A stretch of DNA of 64,000 nucleotides, from the NCBI GenBank assembly GCA_959603585.1, contig CAUGYD010000002.1, positions 264,694-328,693 on the forward strand, written 5' to 3'. A program made the translations under genes and the position numbers. Below are positions 7,565 through 16,264 of the stretch, in pieces. Origin of the DNA: Scatosoma sp900555925. Lineage in GTDB: Bacteria > Bacillota > Clostridia > Christensenellales > Borkfalkiaceae. The notes below the pieces were generated by a model that had not been told where the DNA came from, made no database searches, and saw only the letters and a program-made list of their open reading frames with translations. The first letter of the stretch is position 1, and the number at the start of each line of letters is the position of its first letter.

Positions 7565-8896
7565 ATGACACATGTAATGGAAAACTATTTTAACGATATT
7601 GTCGAATCTATCTGTAAAACGGTGAAATTCGATTCTTCCCTGAAACCCGCGGAGGGAAATTATCCCTTCGGTAAAGAGACCGCAGACTGTCTTAACTACT
7701 TCCTTTCTCTCGCAGCGGATATGGGGTTTGAGACGCACAATTACGATAACTACGTCGGAGAGGTTATTTTCGGAGAAGGGAAGGAGTTTGCAATTCTCGC
7801 ACACCTCGACGTCGTTCCCGCCGGCAGCGGTTGGAGATTTCCGCCCTTCGGCGCCGTAATCAACGACGATCCCTCGGAAGGCGGCATGCCCGGTGTCAAA
7901 ATCTGGGGCCGCGGCACCATGGACGACAAGGGGCCCGCAGTAACCGTGCTCTATTGCCTTAAAGCGCTGAAAGACGAAGGCTTCCAACCCCGCCGCAAAA
8001 TAAAGTTGATCGTAGGCTGTAACGAGGAGTGCGGCTGGGCCTGTATCGACCACTATAATAAGGTGGCAAAAATGCCCGAGGAAGGCTTCTCTCCCGACGC
8101 GGATTTCCCCGCCATCTATGCGGAAAAAGGAATCCTTCATTTCTCCGCTTCCTTCCCCTTGAAGAATCCTCCCTTCCGTTCCCTCGCGGCGGGCGAACGA
8201 GTGAACATGGTGTGCGACGACGCAATCGCGGTCCTCACCCCCGACGCTGCCGAAAAAGTCTTGGGGTACACGCCTGACGAAGGCATCTCTTTCGACTTCG
8301 ATAAAGAGAGCAATACTCTTCGGGTCCGCGGAAAATCGGCGCACGGTTCTACGCCCGAAAAGGGAGCGAACGCCCTCGGCGCTATGCTGAAATTCTTCGC
8401 ATCCTTTGACGAGGACTGCAAGAACGCCTATGATCTCCTCTTTGCCGACCGCTGCTGCCTGAAAGAGATGAAGGACGAGACGGGAACGCTCACCATGTCC
8501 CCCGACGTGGCGAATTTTGAAAACGGAAATCTCGTCGTAACGACGGATATCCGCTTCCCTGCCACTCATAAGAAGGAAGAGATCACAAATATCCTCGATA
8601 AGGAAAATATACAGTACAAAATCGTCAATTATCAGGCGCCCCTCTATACTGACCCGAACGGAAAACTCATAAAGACGCTGATGGGCGTCTATAACCGCGC
8701 GACGGGCAAGAACGAAAAACCTATCGCCATCGGCGGCGGAACGTATGCACGAGCTCTGAAATGCGGTTGCGGCTTCGGTCCCGAACTCGAAGACGAGGAA
8801 GCGACGATTCACCAGCCCGACGAATATATCACTTTCGACCGAATCCGCATGATGAGCGAAATTTATTACGAGGCAATCAAAGAACTGACCAAATAA
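7565..8896 (+). CDS. PepV-like dipeptidase (M20 family)
   Basis: A cytoplasmic zinc dipeptidase of 443 residues that would release amino acids from imported dipeptides. The di-zinc M20 motifs are present: AILAHLDVVPAG (His, Asp), WGRGTMDDKGP (bridging Asp), GCNEECGW (Glu-Glu) and the late HQPDEYI (His). The length and the insertion between the catalytic halves fit the PepV/Sapep group. ATG 7565 is chosen over a further in-frame start at 7523, which lies inside the promoter. It has a weak GGTGAT site at 6 bases and AAGGA further up. Single-gene unit. Confidence 0.9.
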   Translation: MTHVMENYFNDIVESICKTVKFDSSLKPAEGNYPFGKETADCLNYFLSLAADMGFETHNYDNYVGEVIFGEGKEFAILAHLDVVPAGSGWRFPPFGAVINDDPSEGGMPGVKIWGRGTMDDKGPAVTVLYCLKALKDEGFQPRRKIKLIVGCNEECGWACIDHYNKVAKMPEEGFSPDADFPAIYAEKGILHFSASFPLKNPPFRSLAAGERVNMVCDDAIAVLTPDAAEKVLGYTPDEGISFDFDKESNTLRVRGKSAHGSTPEKGANALGAMLKFFASFDEDCKNAYDLLFADRCCLKEMKDETGTLTMSPDVANFENGNLVVTTDIRFPATHKKEEITNILDKENIQYKIVNYQAPLYTDPNGKLIKTLMGVYNRATGKNEKPIAIGGGTYARALKCGCGFGPELEDEEATIHQPDEYITFDRIRMMSEIYYEAIKELTK

Positions 8897-8978
8897 CGCC
8901 TGCGAAGCAAAAAAGGATTTTATAAAGTTGGAAAACCGCCGACGACAGGAGAATTGCCCCACAACATTTATCTTTTAC

Positions 8979-9017
8979 AAATATGCGGCCCGCGGGAAAC
9001 CCGCGGACCGCATATTT
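8979..9017. repeat. Long GC-rich hairpin after the dipeptidase gene
   Basis: Arms of about 18 bases (core ATGCGG.CCGCGGG) pair around AAA, with one mismatch. There is no T run on either strand, so it could be an mRNA-stabilising or weak terminator hairpin between the convergent genes. The 314-base gap 8897-9210 also holds the AT-rich palindrome at 9101 and is otherwise unremarkable. Confidence 0.5.
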
Positions 9018-9100
9018 AGTGAGAGAATATGAAAAAAGTTTTACGTATGATCTTGTCCAGCCCCTTCTTTTAAGAAACGTCCTCTCTGTTTGCACATATA

Positions 9101-9134
9101 TTTTATCACATAATACATTTTTTATGTGATAAAA
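9101..9134. repeat. AT-rich inverted repeat, 13-base perfect arms
   Basis: TTTTATCACATAA and TTATGTGATAAAA are separated by 8 bases. The TATCACAT/ATGTGATA arms look like a regulator-binding palindrome, but no promoter points away from it. It may instead help end the minus-strand flavoprotein transcript. Confidence 0.45.
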
Positions 9135-9210
9135 AAGTGAAAATAAAATGAAATATAAAAGAAATTAAAAAATGTATGATTATTTTAAATAATTAAAATC
9201 AAAATTTTCT

Positions 9211-10761
9211 TCAAATGCTCCATTTAGAAAAAACTGCCTCGGCGATACGAAGTCCATCGGCGGCGGAGGAGGTGATTCCGCCGGCATATCCCGCGCCCTC
9301 GCCGCAGGGATACAGCCCCTCTGCGGCGGGCGATTGAAAATTCAAATCCCGTTCGATGCGAACGGGGGAGCTGGTGCGGGATTCCACCGCCGTGAGCACC
9401 GCGTCGGGGCATGCAAAACCTTTGAGCTTGCGGTCCATATCCCGAAGAGCCGCGGAAACGGCAGACGAAACGGGGGCGGGAAAAACGGAACGGAGATCCG
9501 CAAACCGAGTTCCCGCGGGATAGGTAGGCAGAACGCTTTTGAATCCGCCGCTCTCCCTTCCCGAGAGGAAGTCCCCGACCAGCTGCACGGGCGCCGAATA
9601 ATCGTTTCCTCCGGCCGCAAAAGCCGCGCGTTCCAGACTTCGCTGAAACTCTATTCCCGAAAGCGGAGAATCGCCGGAAAAATCGCGTTCGGAGACCTGC
9701 ACGACCAAAGCGCTGTTAGCGTTGCGTCCGTCGCGGGCATAATTGCTCATACCGTTTGTCACGACGCCGCCCTCCTCGCTCGCCGCGGGCATGACAAAGC
9801 CCCCGGGACACATGCAGAAAGTAAAGGCCGCGCGGTCGGAAGCATGAGAGACCAACTTATAGTCGGCGGGGGGAAGCACGGAAAAGCTCTTGCCGTATTG
9901 AGCGAACCCGATTTCGGATTGCAGATGTTCTATGCGGACGCCGACGGCGAAATCCTTTTTCCGCAGGGGAATTCCGCGGGACAAAAGCATTTCAAAGGTA
10001 TCTCTGGCGCTGTGCCCCACGGCGAGGACGAGCGCGGAAACTTCAATCGTCTCCGCCGCCCCTTTCGCATGCGACAGCTTTGCCCCCGCGATTTTTCCGT
10101 TCCTCACGACAATATCCGTCAGTCGGGTATCGAACAGGACGGTTCCGCCGGATCGTTCGATAAAAGAGCGCATATTCTTTACGACGATTTTGAGTTTATC
10201 GCTCCCGATATGCGGTTTGTTCAGCCACAGGATTTCCTCGGGAGCGCCGAAACGGACGAACGTTTCCAGCACTTCGCGATTGAAACCGCCGTGCGTCTGG
10301 GTATTGAGCTTGCCGTCGGAAAAGGTTCCGGCACCGCCTTCCCCGAATTGAATATTTCCCTCCCCGTCCAAAATTCGGGTTTTTGTAAATTTTTCTATCT
10401 TCTTTTCCCGTTCCTCTATGCACGGGCCCCGCTCCGCCACGACGGGGCGGATTCCGTGCTCCAACAGCCTTATGGCGCAAAATAATCCCGCGGGACCGCT
10501 TCCCGCGACGAGCACGGGCGCGACGGGAAGTTTATTTGCGGGCAAACGGGGAATTTCAGTCATTTTTTCCGATTGCTTTTCCGAAGAAAATTCTATCGTA
10601 TAGATATATCGGATATTGTTTTTATCCCGCGCGTCCAAAGACTTTTTTAGAATTTTGAAATACGCGGGCTTTTTATGCAATGACTTCTCGGCAACGAGAA
10701 AAAGCTCCCGTTCGCTCTGTTCCGGACGCAATTTGATGTCCGACAGCGTCTTTTTTGTCAT
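9211..10761 (-). CDS. FAD-dependent dehydrogenase (COG2509-type)
   Basis: A 516-residue cytoplasmic flavoprotein of unknown substrate. A small N-terminal domain (1-75) precedes the FAD-binding Rossmann motif APVLVAGSGPAGLFCAIRLLEHG (glycines near 88-93). GKLNTQTHGG and the late GEGAGYAGGITSSAADGLRIAE are typical of COG2509 proteins. The family is conserved in Firmicutes and Bacteroidota; I am not aware of a settled reaction. The start ATG overlaps the stop of the upstream flavoprotein gene (ATGA, 10758-10761), so the two are co-translated. Confidence 0.87.
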   Translation of the reverse strand: MTKKTLSDIKLRPEQSERELFLVAEKSLHKKPAYFKILKKSLDARDKNNIRYIYTIEFSSEKQSEKMTEIPRLPANKLPVAPVLVAGSGPAGLFCAIRLLEHGIRPVVAERGPCIEEREKKIEKFTKTRILDGEGNIQFGEGGAGTFSDGKLNTQTHGGFNREVLETFVRFGAPEEILWLNKPHIGSDKLKIVVKNMRSFIERSGGTVLFDTRLTDIVVRNGKIAGAKLSHAKGAAETIEVSALVLAVGHSARDTFEMLLSRGIPLRKKDFAVGVRIEHLQSEIGFAQYGKSFSVLPPADYKLVSHASDRAAFTFCMCPGGFVMPAASEEGGVVTNGMSNYARDGRNANSALVVQVSERDFSGDSPLSGIEFQRSLERAAFAAGGNDYSAPVQLVGDFLSGRESGGFKSVLPTYPAGTRFADLRSVFPAPVSSAVSAALRDMDRKLKGFACPDAVLTAVESRTSSPVRIERDLNFQSPAAEGLYPCGEGAGYAGGITSSAADGLRIAEAVFSKWSI

Positions 10762-11972
10762 GCCTCTCTATCCTTCCTTCTTTCGTTCAGCGCGTCCGCC
10801 ACGAGCCTCGCCGACGTATACGCCCATTGCAGATTATATCCCCCACATTCCCCGTCCACATCCAAAATCTCGCCCGCGAAATACAGTCCTTTGACCAAAC
10901 GGCTCTGCAAAGTCGCATCGGTTTCCGTAAGGCGAATGCCTCCCTTGGTCACTTGTGCATAGTCGAAACCCAGCGTGCCGCTCACGCGCAGCGTAAAATT
11001 TTTAATTCCCGCAGCAACGGATTTCGGATTCGGGTCACAGCGTCTCATCACCGCCCGACCGAGCTGATTATTCAAAATTCCGCAGAGGAGTTCCCCTTCG
11101 GGAAAAACGCCCGACTTTTGTTTATTTTCGAGAATACGAACGAGTTCCGCCTCCTGTACCTCGGGCAAAAAAGCCAATGAAAGAACGACGTCTCCCTTTT
11201 CCGCCCGATCGGATAAAAAGGCCGACAGGCGAAAAATCGCGTCGCCCGATACGCCGTAATCCGTAAAAATGACGTCTCCGCACTCTTTTCCCAACTTCTC
11301 CCGCCCTTCATAGGCGGAAACGTCCGCTTCGACGCGGATTCCCTTCAAGCCACGGATGGGCGCGGTCTCCGTTTTGAGCTGCACCAAAGAAGGATACAAA
11401 TCCGTAACGGAATGTCCGAATGACTTGGCCAGCGCATACCCGTTTCCGTCCGAGCCGAAATTTTTCGCCGCTTTTCCGCCTGTGCACAAGACGACGTTTT
11501 CGGAAAAGAAATTTTCTTTTCCGTCCGGCGTCTCCGCCGTTATCTTAAAGCCTCCTTTCTCCTGTTCGATCGACGTTACGAAAACGCCCGTACGGACGGA
11601 CACTCCCTTCGCCGTGACCGCATATCTCAAAAGGTCCGTCACGGAGGAAGCCTGCCGGCCGGCGGGATAGACCCGCCCGCGCTCGTCGGGCAGGAAAAGT
11701 CCGCCCAACTCTTGAAAAAATGTGAGCATGTCCTTTTCTCCGTGCTCGGACAGTCCTTCCGAAAGTCGGACGGAAATATCGGGCGCAGAAGAAAAATAAT
11801 GTGACTTTGACATGTTTATGTTCGTGACGTTGCCCTGTCCGTTTCCCGTAGAGGAAAGTTTTCTGCCCACCCGCTCCCCGCGTTCCAGCAAAAGGACGTC
11901 CCCGCGCAGGGACGCCGCGCAAAAGAGGCCCGAAGCTCCGCCGCCGATAATTGCCGTTGTTGCCTTTTTCAT
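10758..11972 (-). CDS. HI0933/YhiN-type flavoprotein (BaiN-like)
   Basis: A 404-residue FAD protein with ATTAIIGGGASGLFCA at the N-terminus, ERVGRKLSSTGNGQGNVTN (family signature) and the C-terminal FAGEILDVDGECGGYNLQWA. Relatives are annotated as aminoacetone-oxidase-like; a gut clostridial relative (BaiN) was reported to reduce bile-acid intermediates. Substrate is not predictable here. Two starts are possible, ATG 11981 and ATG 11972. A promoter (11980-12008) has its -10 element overlapping ATG 11981 and would start RNA at about 11972, so I favour 11972 with a leaderless or near-leaderless message. Forms an operon with the COG2509 gene. Confidence 0.87.
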   Translation of the reverse strand: MKKATTAIIGGGASGLFCAASLRGDVLLLERGERVGRKLSSTGNGQGNVTNINMSKSHYFSSAPDISVRLSEGLSEHGEKDMLTFFQELGGLFLPDERGRVYPAGRQASSVTDLLRYAVTAKGVSVRTGVFVTSIEQEKGGFKITAETPDGKENFFSENVVLCTGGKAAKNFGSDGNGYALAKSFGHSVTDLYPSLVQLKTETAPIRGLKGIRVEADVSAYEGREKLGKECGDVIFTDYGVSGDAIFRLSAFLSDRAEKGDVVLSLAFLPEVQEAELVRILENKQKSGVFPEGELLCGILNNQLGRAVMRRCDPNPKSVAAGIKNFTLRVSGTLGFDYAQVTKGGIRLTETDATLQSRLVKGLYFAGEILDVDGECGGYNLQWAYTSARLVADALNERRKDREA

Positions 11973-11979
11973 GGTTTTC

Positions 11980-12008
11980 ATTGTACCTCTTTTTCTGCAT
12001 AAAGTCAA
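11980..12008 (-). promoter_or_regulatory. Promoter placed 7 bases before the flavoprotein start codon
   Basis: TTGACT (12003-12008) and TACAAT (11980-11985) have a 17-base spacer on the minus strand. The distance to ATG 11972 implies a transcript with almost no 5' leader. Confidence 0.5.
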
Positions 12009-12048
12009 TTTATTTTGAAAACTATTGAATTTTTTTTCGGTCAGCCTA

Positions 12049-12077
12049 TTGACTTTCCGACAAATTTATATTACAAT
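12049..12077 (+). promoter_or_regulatory. Promoter of the DUF1508 protein gene
   Basis: TTGACT (12049-12054) and TACAAT (12072-12077) with a 17-base spacer. It is divergent from the flavoprotein promoter about 40 bases away. Confidence 0.75.
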
Positions 12078-12122
12078 ATATGGTGAAAAGGAAAAGTATT
12101 ACAAATTTATGCGGAGGTTGAC

Positions 12123-13814
12123 ATGTTTTTCGAATATCTGAAAGAAAATCCCGTCCTGACGGCCGTTTTATGTGCCGCTTTGGCAATTATCGTTATCGTC
12201 ATTATCGCTCTTTGCGTTAAGAGTTCGAAGGCACGAAAAACCCGCGCAGAGACAGAAAACAACGCTGCTCGTTCGACAGCGGGTACCGCGGAAGCAAACG
12301 AAGTGCAGTCCTCGGAAACGGATAAATCCGAGGCTCTCGCCAAAAATCGTTCGGGGCATGAATCCGCCGAACCGTCCGAATCGAAAACGGACGAAGAGGA
12401 TACGGCGGCGCGCGAATCCGTGCATGACGAAACAGCCGAAATGAAAGAGTTTGGCGCAAGCGAAGTCACAACCGACGAGCCGAAAACAGACAACGCGGAA
12501 ACCGAAACACCGGAGGAACTGTCTAAGCAGACCGATACGGCGGCTGAAAAAGGACAAACAGAAGTCTCCCCTGCCCTTTCTGCACAAGCTGAAAAGGAGG
12601 AGAGCGGAGAAAAATCCGTTTCTTTCCCCGAAACGGCCGCAGAGGCGGTTGATAGAACGGCTCTTCCTGCCGCCCCTGAAACAAATAAAGAAAACAGTAT
12701 CGTAAACGAAGCCGATGTTGAAAAAGATATTCCGAAATCCGAAGCGGGCGAGACGGAGAAAAATCCTGAAGGGGCCGAAAAAATTTTCACGGTAAAAGAA
12801 GACGCCGTGCAAAAGAACGACGAAACGGCAACCGAGACCGAAAAGGAATCCGGAGAGAATGCCGCGGAAGAAAAGTCCGCAGAGAAAGAGAAGAAAAAGG
12901 GAAAAAATAAATCCAAGGAGGGAAAAATGGATATAGAAGACCTCAGAAATGCACCAATCGAAGAAGAGTCCGAGTTCTACGACGAGGACGACGAAAACGA
13001 CAAAATTGCCCGTTACAGCGGTAAATGGGTAATCTGCCGCGTAGTGACGGCGGGAGCGAAAAATTCAGACGAAATCAAAGAGGACGGCGATGAAATGTTC
13101 TTCTTTGAGCTCCGCGCCTCCAATGGAGAAAAACTCCTGACCAGCGAGGAGTACACGACTTACAACGGAGCCTTGAACGGCATTGAGACCCACAAAGCCA
13201 ATATCGAACGCGGCAATTTCAAAATCATGCTGTCGAAAAAAGGCGATTATATTTTCAAACTTTTAAGCGGAAAAAATATGCTCCTTTGCATGGGCGAACA
13301 CTATGCGACCAAGGCGCGCTGCGAGAGCGCGATAGCCTCTGCAAAACGGTTTGCAAAAACAGCTATTATCGATGAAAACGTTCAGGATATCGTCATTACT
13401 CCCCCGCCCGAAGAAGATGACGGAGAACTGCCCGAAATTCCCGACAACGGCTATAACGGAAAATGGATTATCCGCGCGCACACTGCGGAAGACGGAGAGC
13501 AGGTATTCTATTTTGAATTATTCGCCTCCAACGGAGAAAAATTGCTGTCGAGCGAAGAATATACCACTTATATCGGCGCAATTAACGGAATCGGAACTCA
13601 TAAGACAAATATCGAACGCGGTAATTTCCGAATCTCCCTTACGAAGCGCGGAGATTATATTTACAAACTTCTGAACGGAAACGGACAGCTTCTCTGTCTC
13701 GGCGAACATTACAAGACAAAGCGCAGATGCGAAAACGCCATTGAATCGGTAAAACGTTTTGCCAAAAATGCCCCTATTCTTTCCGATTCGGAAACCGTCA
13801 ATAAAAACGCATAA
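12123..13814 (+). CDS. Membrane-anchored protein with two DUF1508 (YegP-like) modules
   Basis: A 563-residue protein in three parts. Residues 11-33 form one transmembrane helix. Residues 34-290 are a low-complexity, very Glu/Lys/Thr/Ala-rich linker that is probably unstructured. Residues 300-420 and 446-555 are two homologous modules, each holding a pair of DUF1508 repeats (FELxASNGEKLLxSEEYTTY and the later LLCxGEHYxTKxRCExAI pattern). DUF1508/YegP domains are small beta-rich folds of unknown function, usually in short soluble proteins. GGAGG precedes ATG 12123. A second strong ribosome site sits before in-frame Met269. The acidic linker makes the module pair a tethered head on the cytoplasmic or outer face; topology is not clear. 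Confidence 0.85.
   Translation: MFFEYLKENPVLTAVLCAALAIIVIVIIALCVKSSKARKTRAETENNAARSTAGTAEANEVQSSETDKSEALAKNRSGHESAEPSESKTDEEDTAARESVHDETAEMKEFGASEVTTDEPKTDNAETETPEELSKQTDTAAEKGQTEVSPALSAQAEKEESGEKSVSFPETAAEAVDRTALPAAPETNKENSIVNEADVEKDIPKSEAGETEKNPEGAEKIFTVKEDAVQKNDETATETEKESGENAAEEKSAEKEKKKGKNKSKEGKMDIEDLRNAPIEEESEFYDEDDENDKIARYSGKWVICRVVTAGAKNSDEIKEDGDEMFFFELRASNGEKLLTSEEYTTYNGALNGIETHKANIERGNFKIMLSKKGDYIFKLLSGKNMLLCMGEHYATKARCESAIASAKRFAKTAIIDENVQDIVITPPPEEDDGELPEIPDNGYNGKWIIRAHTAEDGEQVFYFELFASNGEKLLSSEEYTTYIGAINGIGTHKTNIERGNFRISLTKRGDYIYKLLNGNGQLLCLGEHYKTKRRCENAIESVKRFAKNAPILSDSETVNKNA
12915..12929 (+). promoter_or_regulatory. Internal Shine-Dalgarno and in-frame ATG in the DUF1508 gene
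   Basis: AAGGAGG (12915-12921) lies 5 bases before the in-frame ATG 12927 (Met269), exactly where the disordered linker ends. Initiation here would give a soluble protein of about 295 residues containing both DUF1508 modules. It may be a coincidence of Lys-Glu-Gly-Lys coding. Confidence 0.45.
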
Positions 13815-13903
13815 GTTCCCCGTTGTTTTGCCCGCACCGCGGCATACCTCTGTTTAGACGAGCTCCCTCGTCTTTAACGAAGTAAACACAAACACTTTAC
13901 TTA

Positions 13904-13948
13904 TAAAAACTCCCCTCCGACGATTACCAATATCGTCGGAGGGGAGTT
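13904..13948 (-). terminator. Terminator of the phosphate operon (phoR end)
   Basis: Perfect 17-base arms (13908-13924 with 13932-13948, core CTCCCCTCCGACGAT) with a 7-base loop. On the minus strand the stem is followed by TTTTT. It may also stop the convergent DUF1508 transcript. Confidence 0.9.
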
Positions 13949-14070
13949 CTCCGTTTCTGTCGAAACTATGCGGTCGTCCCGATTTTCCCCTCTGTCTCAG
14001 TCGAAACCGTCGCCGTAATTTTCGCTTCGTCCCTCGACATTATTTGAATGAAACTTTAATCGCCCCTAAA

Positions 14071-15450
14071 TCAATCCTTGTTATTGAAATCCACGGTAAA
14101 CGTCGTACCTTCGCCCAACACGCTCTGAACATGCAGCGTCCAGCCGGCTTTGCGGCAGATTTTTTTCACCACGGCAAGTCCCAATCCGAAACCGCCGTTC
14201 TTTCCGCTATGCGATTTATCCACCGTAAAAAACCGCTCAAAAATACGTTCCAGATTTTCTTCCGCTATGCCGATTCCCGTATCCGTCACCGTAAGCCGAA
14301 TTCCGCCTGTATCCTTTCTCTTTATCCCTACAAACAGACTTCCGTTCTCCTTATTGTATCTTATCGCGTTGCGAATGAGATTTCCGAGCACCTCACTCAA
14401 TCGTTCATGACGACTCATAATCATGACGTCCGCATCTATATCCTTCGTCAATGAAATGTTCCGCTTTGCAATGTCGGGCGCAAGACTGTCCAGCGTCTCC
14501 GAGGCAAGTTTGGAAATGTTCACTTCATAATCGGGAAGCTCGTCGTTATCTATTTCGTTATAATTGATAATGCAGGCAATCAAATTGGAAAGCCTGTCGC
14601 TCTGTTTGACCAAAGTATCGGCCGCCGTTTTTGTCTGCTCCCCGTTGAGCACTCCGCTTGCAAGCAGCTCTGAATAGCCACGGATAGAGGTCAGAGGAGT
14701 ATTCATCTCATGGGTAATATTGGCAATAAAATCATTTTTGGAACGCTGAGCACGCTCGACGAGCTCTTTTTCTTCCGATAATTCCTTAAATTGTTCCGCC
14801 ACCTCTCGGTTTCGGTTATTCAGAAGTTCGACAATCGGCTGTAATTCAGGATACTTTGTGGAAAGTTTCAAATTGAGTGCGGCGTCTTTTGCGAGTTTTC
14901 TCACAGGGCTGATAATATATTCTGTTTCAATATAGGTAAACAGCAGGCACACGAGGAAATCGAGAAGGAGAAACCAAACGATGGTAGGCAAGATATTTCC
15001 GAATACCTGCCATTCCGACGCCCCCGAAACAGCGATGCGGACGAGATAAATATCTCCTTCCGAAGACGCCATTTTGCGGCAGTAATACACCATATCCTCG
15101 CCGAGCGAGGCGCTGTGCCGCACGGAATAGCCCTCCCCCGAAGCGAGCGCCTCTTTTACCTCCTCGCGGTCGGAATGGTCGTCCAAATTTTCGCCGCTGC
15201 TGTCTCCGAGGACTTCGCCTTCACGATCCAAAAAAGTTACACGGAGACCGGATAATTTTTCGGAATAATTTTTTGCTCCTGTCTCGTCCAAAGAATATCC
15301 GCCATCCTCAAAAAGATTCATATAGATTTTAAGGCTTTCCTGCGTATTTTTGACGAGACTGTTATAAAATACCTGTGTGGAAAGTATCGCATAAACGAGA
15401 AGCAGAACCGCCATGATGAGCTGCGATATCCACAATATCTTTCTTCGCAT
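14071..15450 (-). CDS. phoR: PhoR-like sensor histidine kinase
   Basis: Membrane kinase that would control the PhoB-type regulator encoded just upstream in response to phosphate supply. A 459-residue protein: TM helix about 6-28, extracytoplasmic region about 29-150, TM about 153-175, linker, then HisKA with His247 (NDFIANITHEMNTPLTSIRG). The ATPase domain has the N box (LGNLIRNAIRYNKENG), DTGIGI, FERFFTVDKS and GFGLGLA. The usual HELKTP reads HEMNTP. ATG 15450 has AAGGGG 8 bases upstream. The pst/phoU context supports the phosphate role; the last gene before the terminator. Confidence 0.9.
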   Translation of the reverse strand: MRRKILWISQLIMAVLLLVYAILSTQVFYNSLVKNTQESLKIYMNLFEDGGYSLDETGAKNYSEKLSGLRVTFLDREGEVLGDSSGENLDDHSDREEVKEALASGEGYSVRHSASLGEDMVYYCRKMASSEGDIYLVRIAVSGASEWQVFGNILPTIVWFLLLDFLVCLLFTYIETEYIISPVRKLAKDAALNLKLSTKYPELQPIVELLNNRNREVAEQFKELSEEKELVERAQRSKNDFIANITHEMNTPLTSIRGYSELLASGVLNGEQTKTAADTLVKQSDRLSNLIACIINYNEIDNDELPDYEVNISKLASETLDSLAPDIAKRNISLTKDIDADVMIMSRHERLSEVLGNLIRNAIRYNKENGSLFVGIKRKDTGGIRLTVTDTGIGIAEENLERIFERFFTVDKSHSGKNGGFGLGLAVVKKICRKAGWTLHVQSVLGEGTTFTVDFNNKD

Positions 15451-15510
15451 TTTTTGTACCCCTTCTTTCAAAAAACGGATAGATGCAACCCTGCCCTATC
15501 CGTTTTTTAT

Positions 15511-16164
15511 TTAATTTTTACGGAAGCGATATCCGACCCCGAACACCGTTTCAAAATTGTCTATGCCCAACTTTCTCAACCGCGCGATATGGTTATCCAG
15601 CGTCCTCGTCTCCGTATCGACATAACCCCAAATCTCGGTGAGAAGCGTATCCCTGGACAGGACGATGTCCGCATTTTTCATGCAATATTTCAACAGCTCG
15701 AATTCCTTCCTGTTCAGATCGAGCGGACGGGAATCCAAAGTTACAGTCATCGTATCGCTGTTGAGCTCTAATTTCCCTATCCTGATCACATTGTTCCCCG
15801 CCCTGCGCCTCAAAGCGGCATTCACGCGAGCCACCAGCTCCATAACGCCGAAAGGCTTGGATATATAATCGTCTGCGCCCAGATTCAGTCCCGTTACTTT
15901 ATCCCCTTCCTGTCCCAAGGCGCTGAGCATGATACAGCATACACTGGGATACCGGTCCTTGACCGATTGCAGAACTTCCAACCCATTTCCGTCCGGAAGC
16001 ATAATGTCCAGCAAAGCGATATCGGGTACTTTTTCCCGAAGAGCAGCCTCAAATTCCCGTATGCTGCCGAACGTGCGACAAGTCAGTTGTTCTCTTTCCA
16101 ACGAAAATTTGACGAGCCCGCCGATGCTTGCGTCATCTTCCAGAACATACACGATCCCTTTCAT
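15511..16164 (-). CDS. phoB: PhoB/PhoP-like OmpR-family response regulator
   Basis: A 217-residue DNA-binding regulator. The receiver has Glu9/Asp10/Asp11, phosphoacceptor Asp53 (IALLDIMLPDGNG) and the Lys in DDYISKPFG. The winged helix (about 125-217) includes LNRKEFELLKYC, DTLLTEIWGY and TRTLDNHIARLRKLG, and ends with the GVGYRF motif. GAGGT stands 6 bases before the ATG. It is expected to bind the TTACA repeats upstream of pstS. Its position between the Na/Pi symporter and phoR places the sensors at the end of the phosphate operon. Confidence 0.9.
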   Translation of the reverse strand: MKGIVYVLEDDASIGGLVKFSLEREQLTCRTFGSIREFEAALREKVPDIALLDIMLPDGNGLEVLQSVKDRYPSVCCIMLSALGQEGDKVTGLNLGADDYISKPFGVMELVARVNAALRRRAGNNVIRIGKLELNSDTMTVTLDSRPLDLNRKEFELLKYCMKNADIVLSRDTLLTEIWGYVDTETRTLDNHIARLRKLGIDNFETVFGVGYRFRKN

Positions 16165-16197
16165 TCGATTACCTCGGAAATCAATTTTCCGTCATTA

Positions 16198-16264
16198 TAT
16201 TATCGGCGGTATGCGCGCTATATGGCTCAAATATTATCGGTACTGTGCGCTATATAGCTCAAAT
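16198..16264. repeat. Imperfect tandem duplication at the 3' end of the symporter gene
   Basis: Two adjacent copies of about 30 bases share TATTATCGG...TGCGCGCTATATGGCTCAAA-like sequence. The right copy encodes the last residues of the symporter (IAHSTDNI); the left copy lies after the stop. Confidence 0.6.

Noticed and set aside
7454..8962. 502-codon minus-strand frame opposite the dipeptidase gene
   Set aside because: Antisense shadow; the plus strand holds all M20 motifs, a promoter and a ribosome site.
8979..9017. Hairpin after the dipeptidase gene called as a normal terminator
   Set aside because: Strong stem but no T run on either strand, so it is listed as a repeat only.
9334..10485. 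383-codon plus-strand frame opposite the COG2509 flavoprotein gene
   Set aside because: Shadow of a gene with clear FAD motifs; no start signal of its own.
12267..12930. Low-complexity linker of the DUF1508 protein as a frameshifted region
   Set aside because: The frame is continuous, and the composition (Glu, Lys, Thr, Ala) is typical of a disordered linker; other frames give basic or stop-rich sequence.
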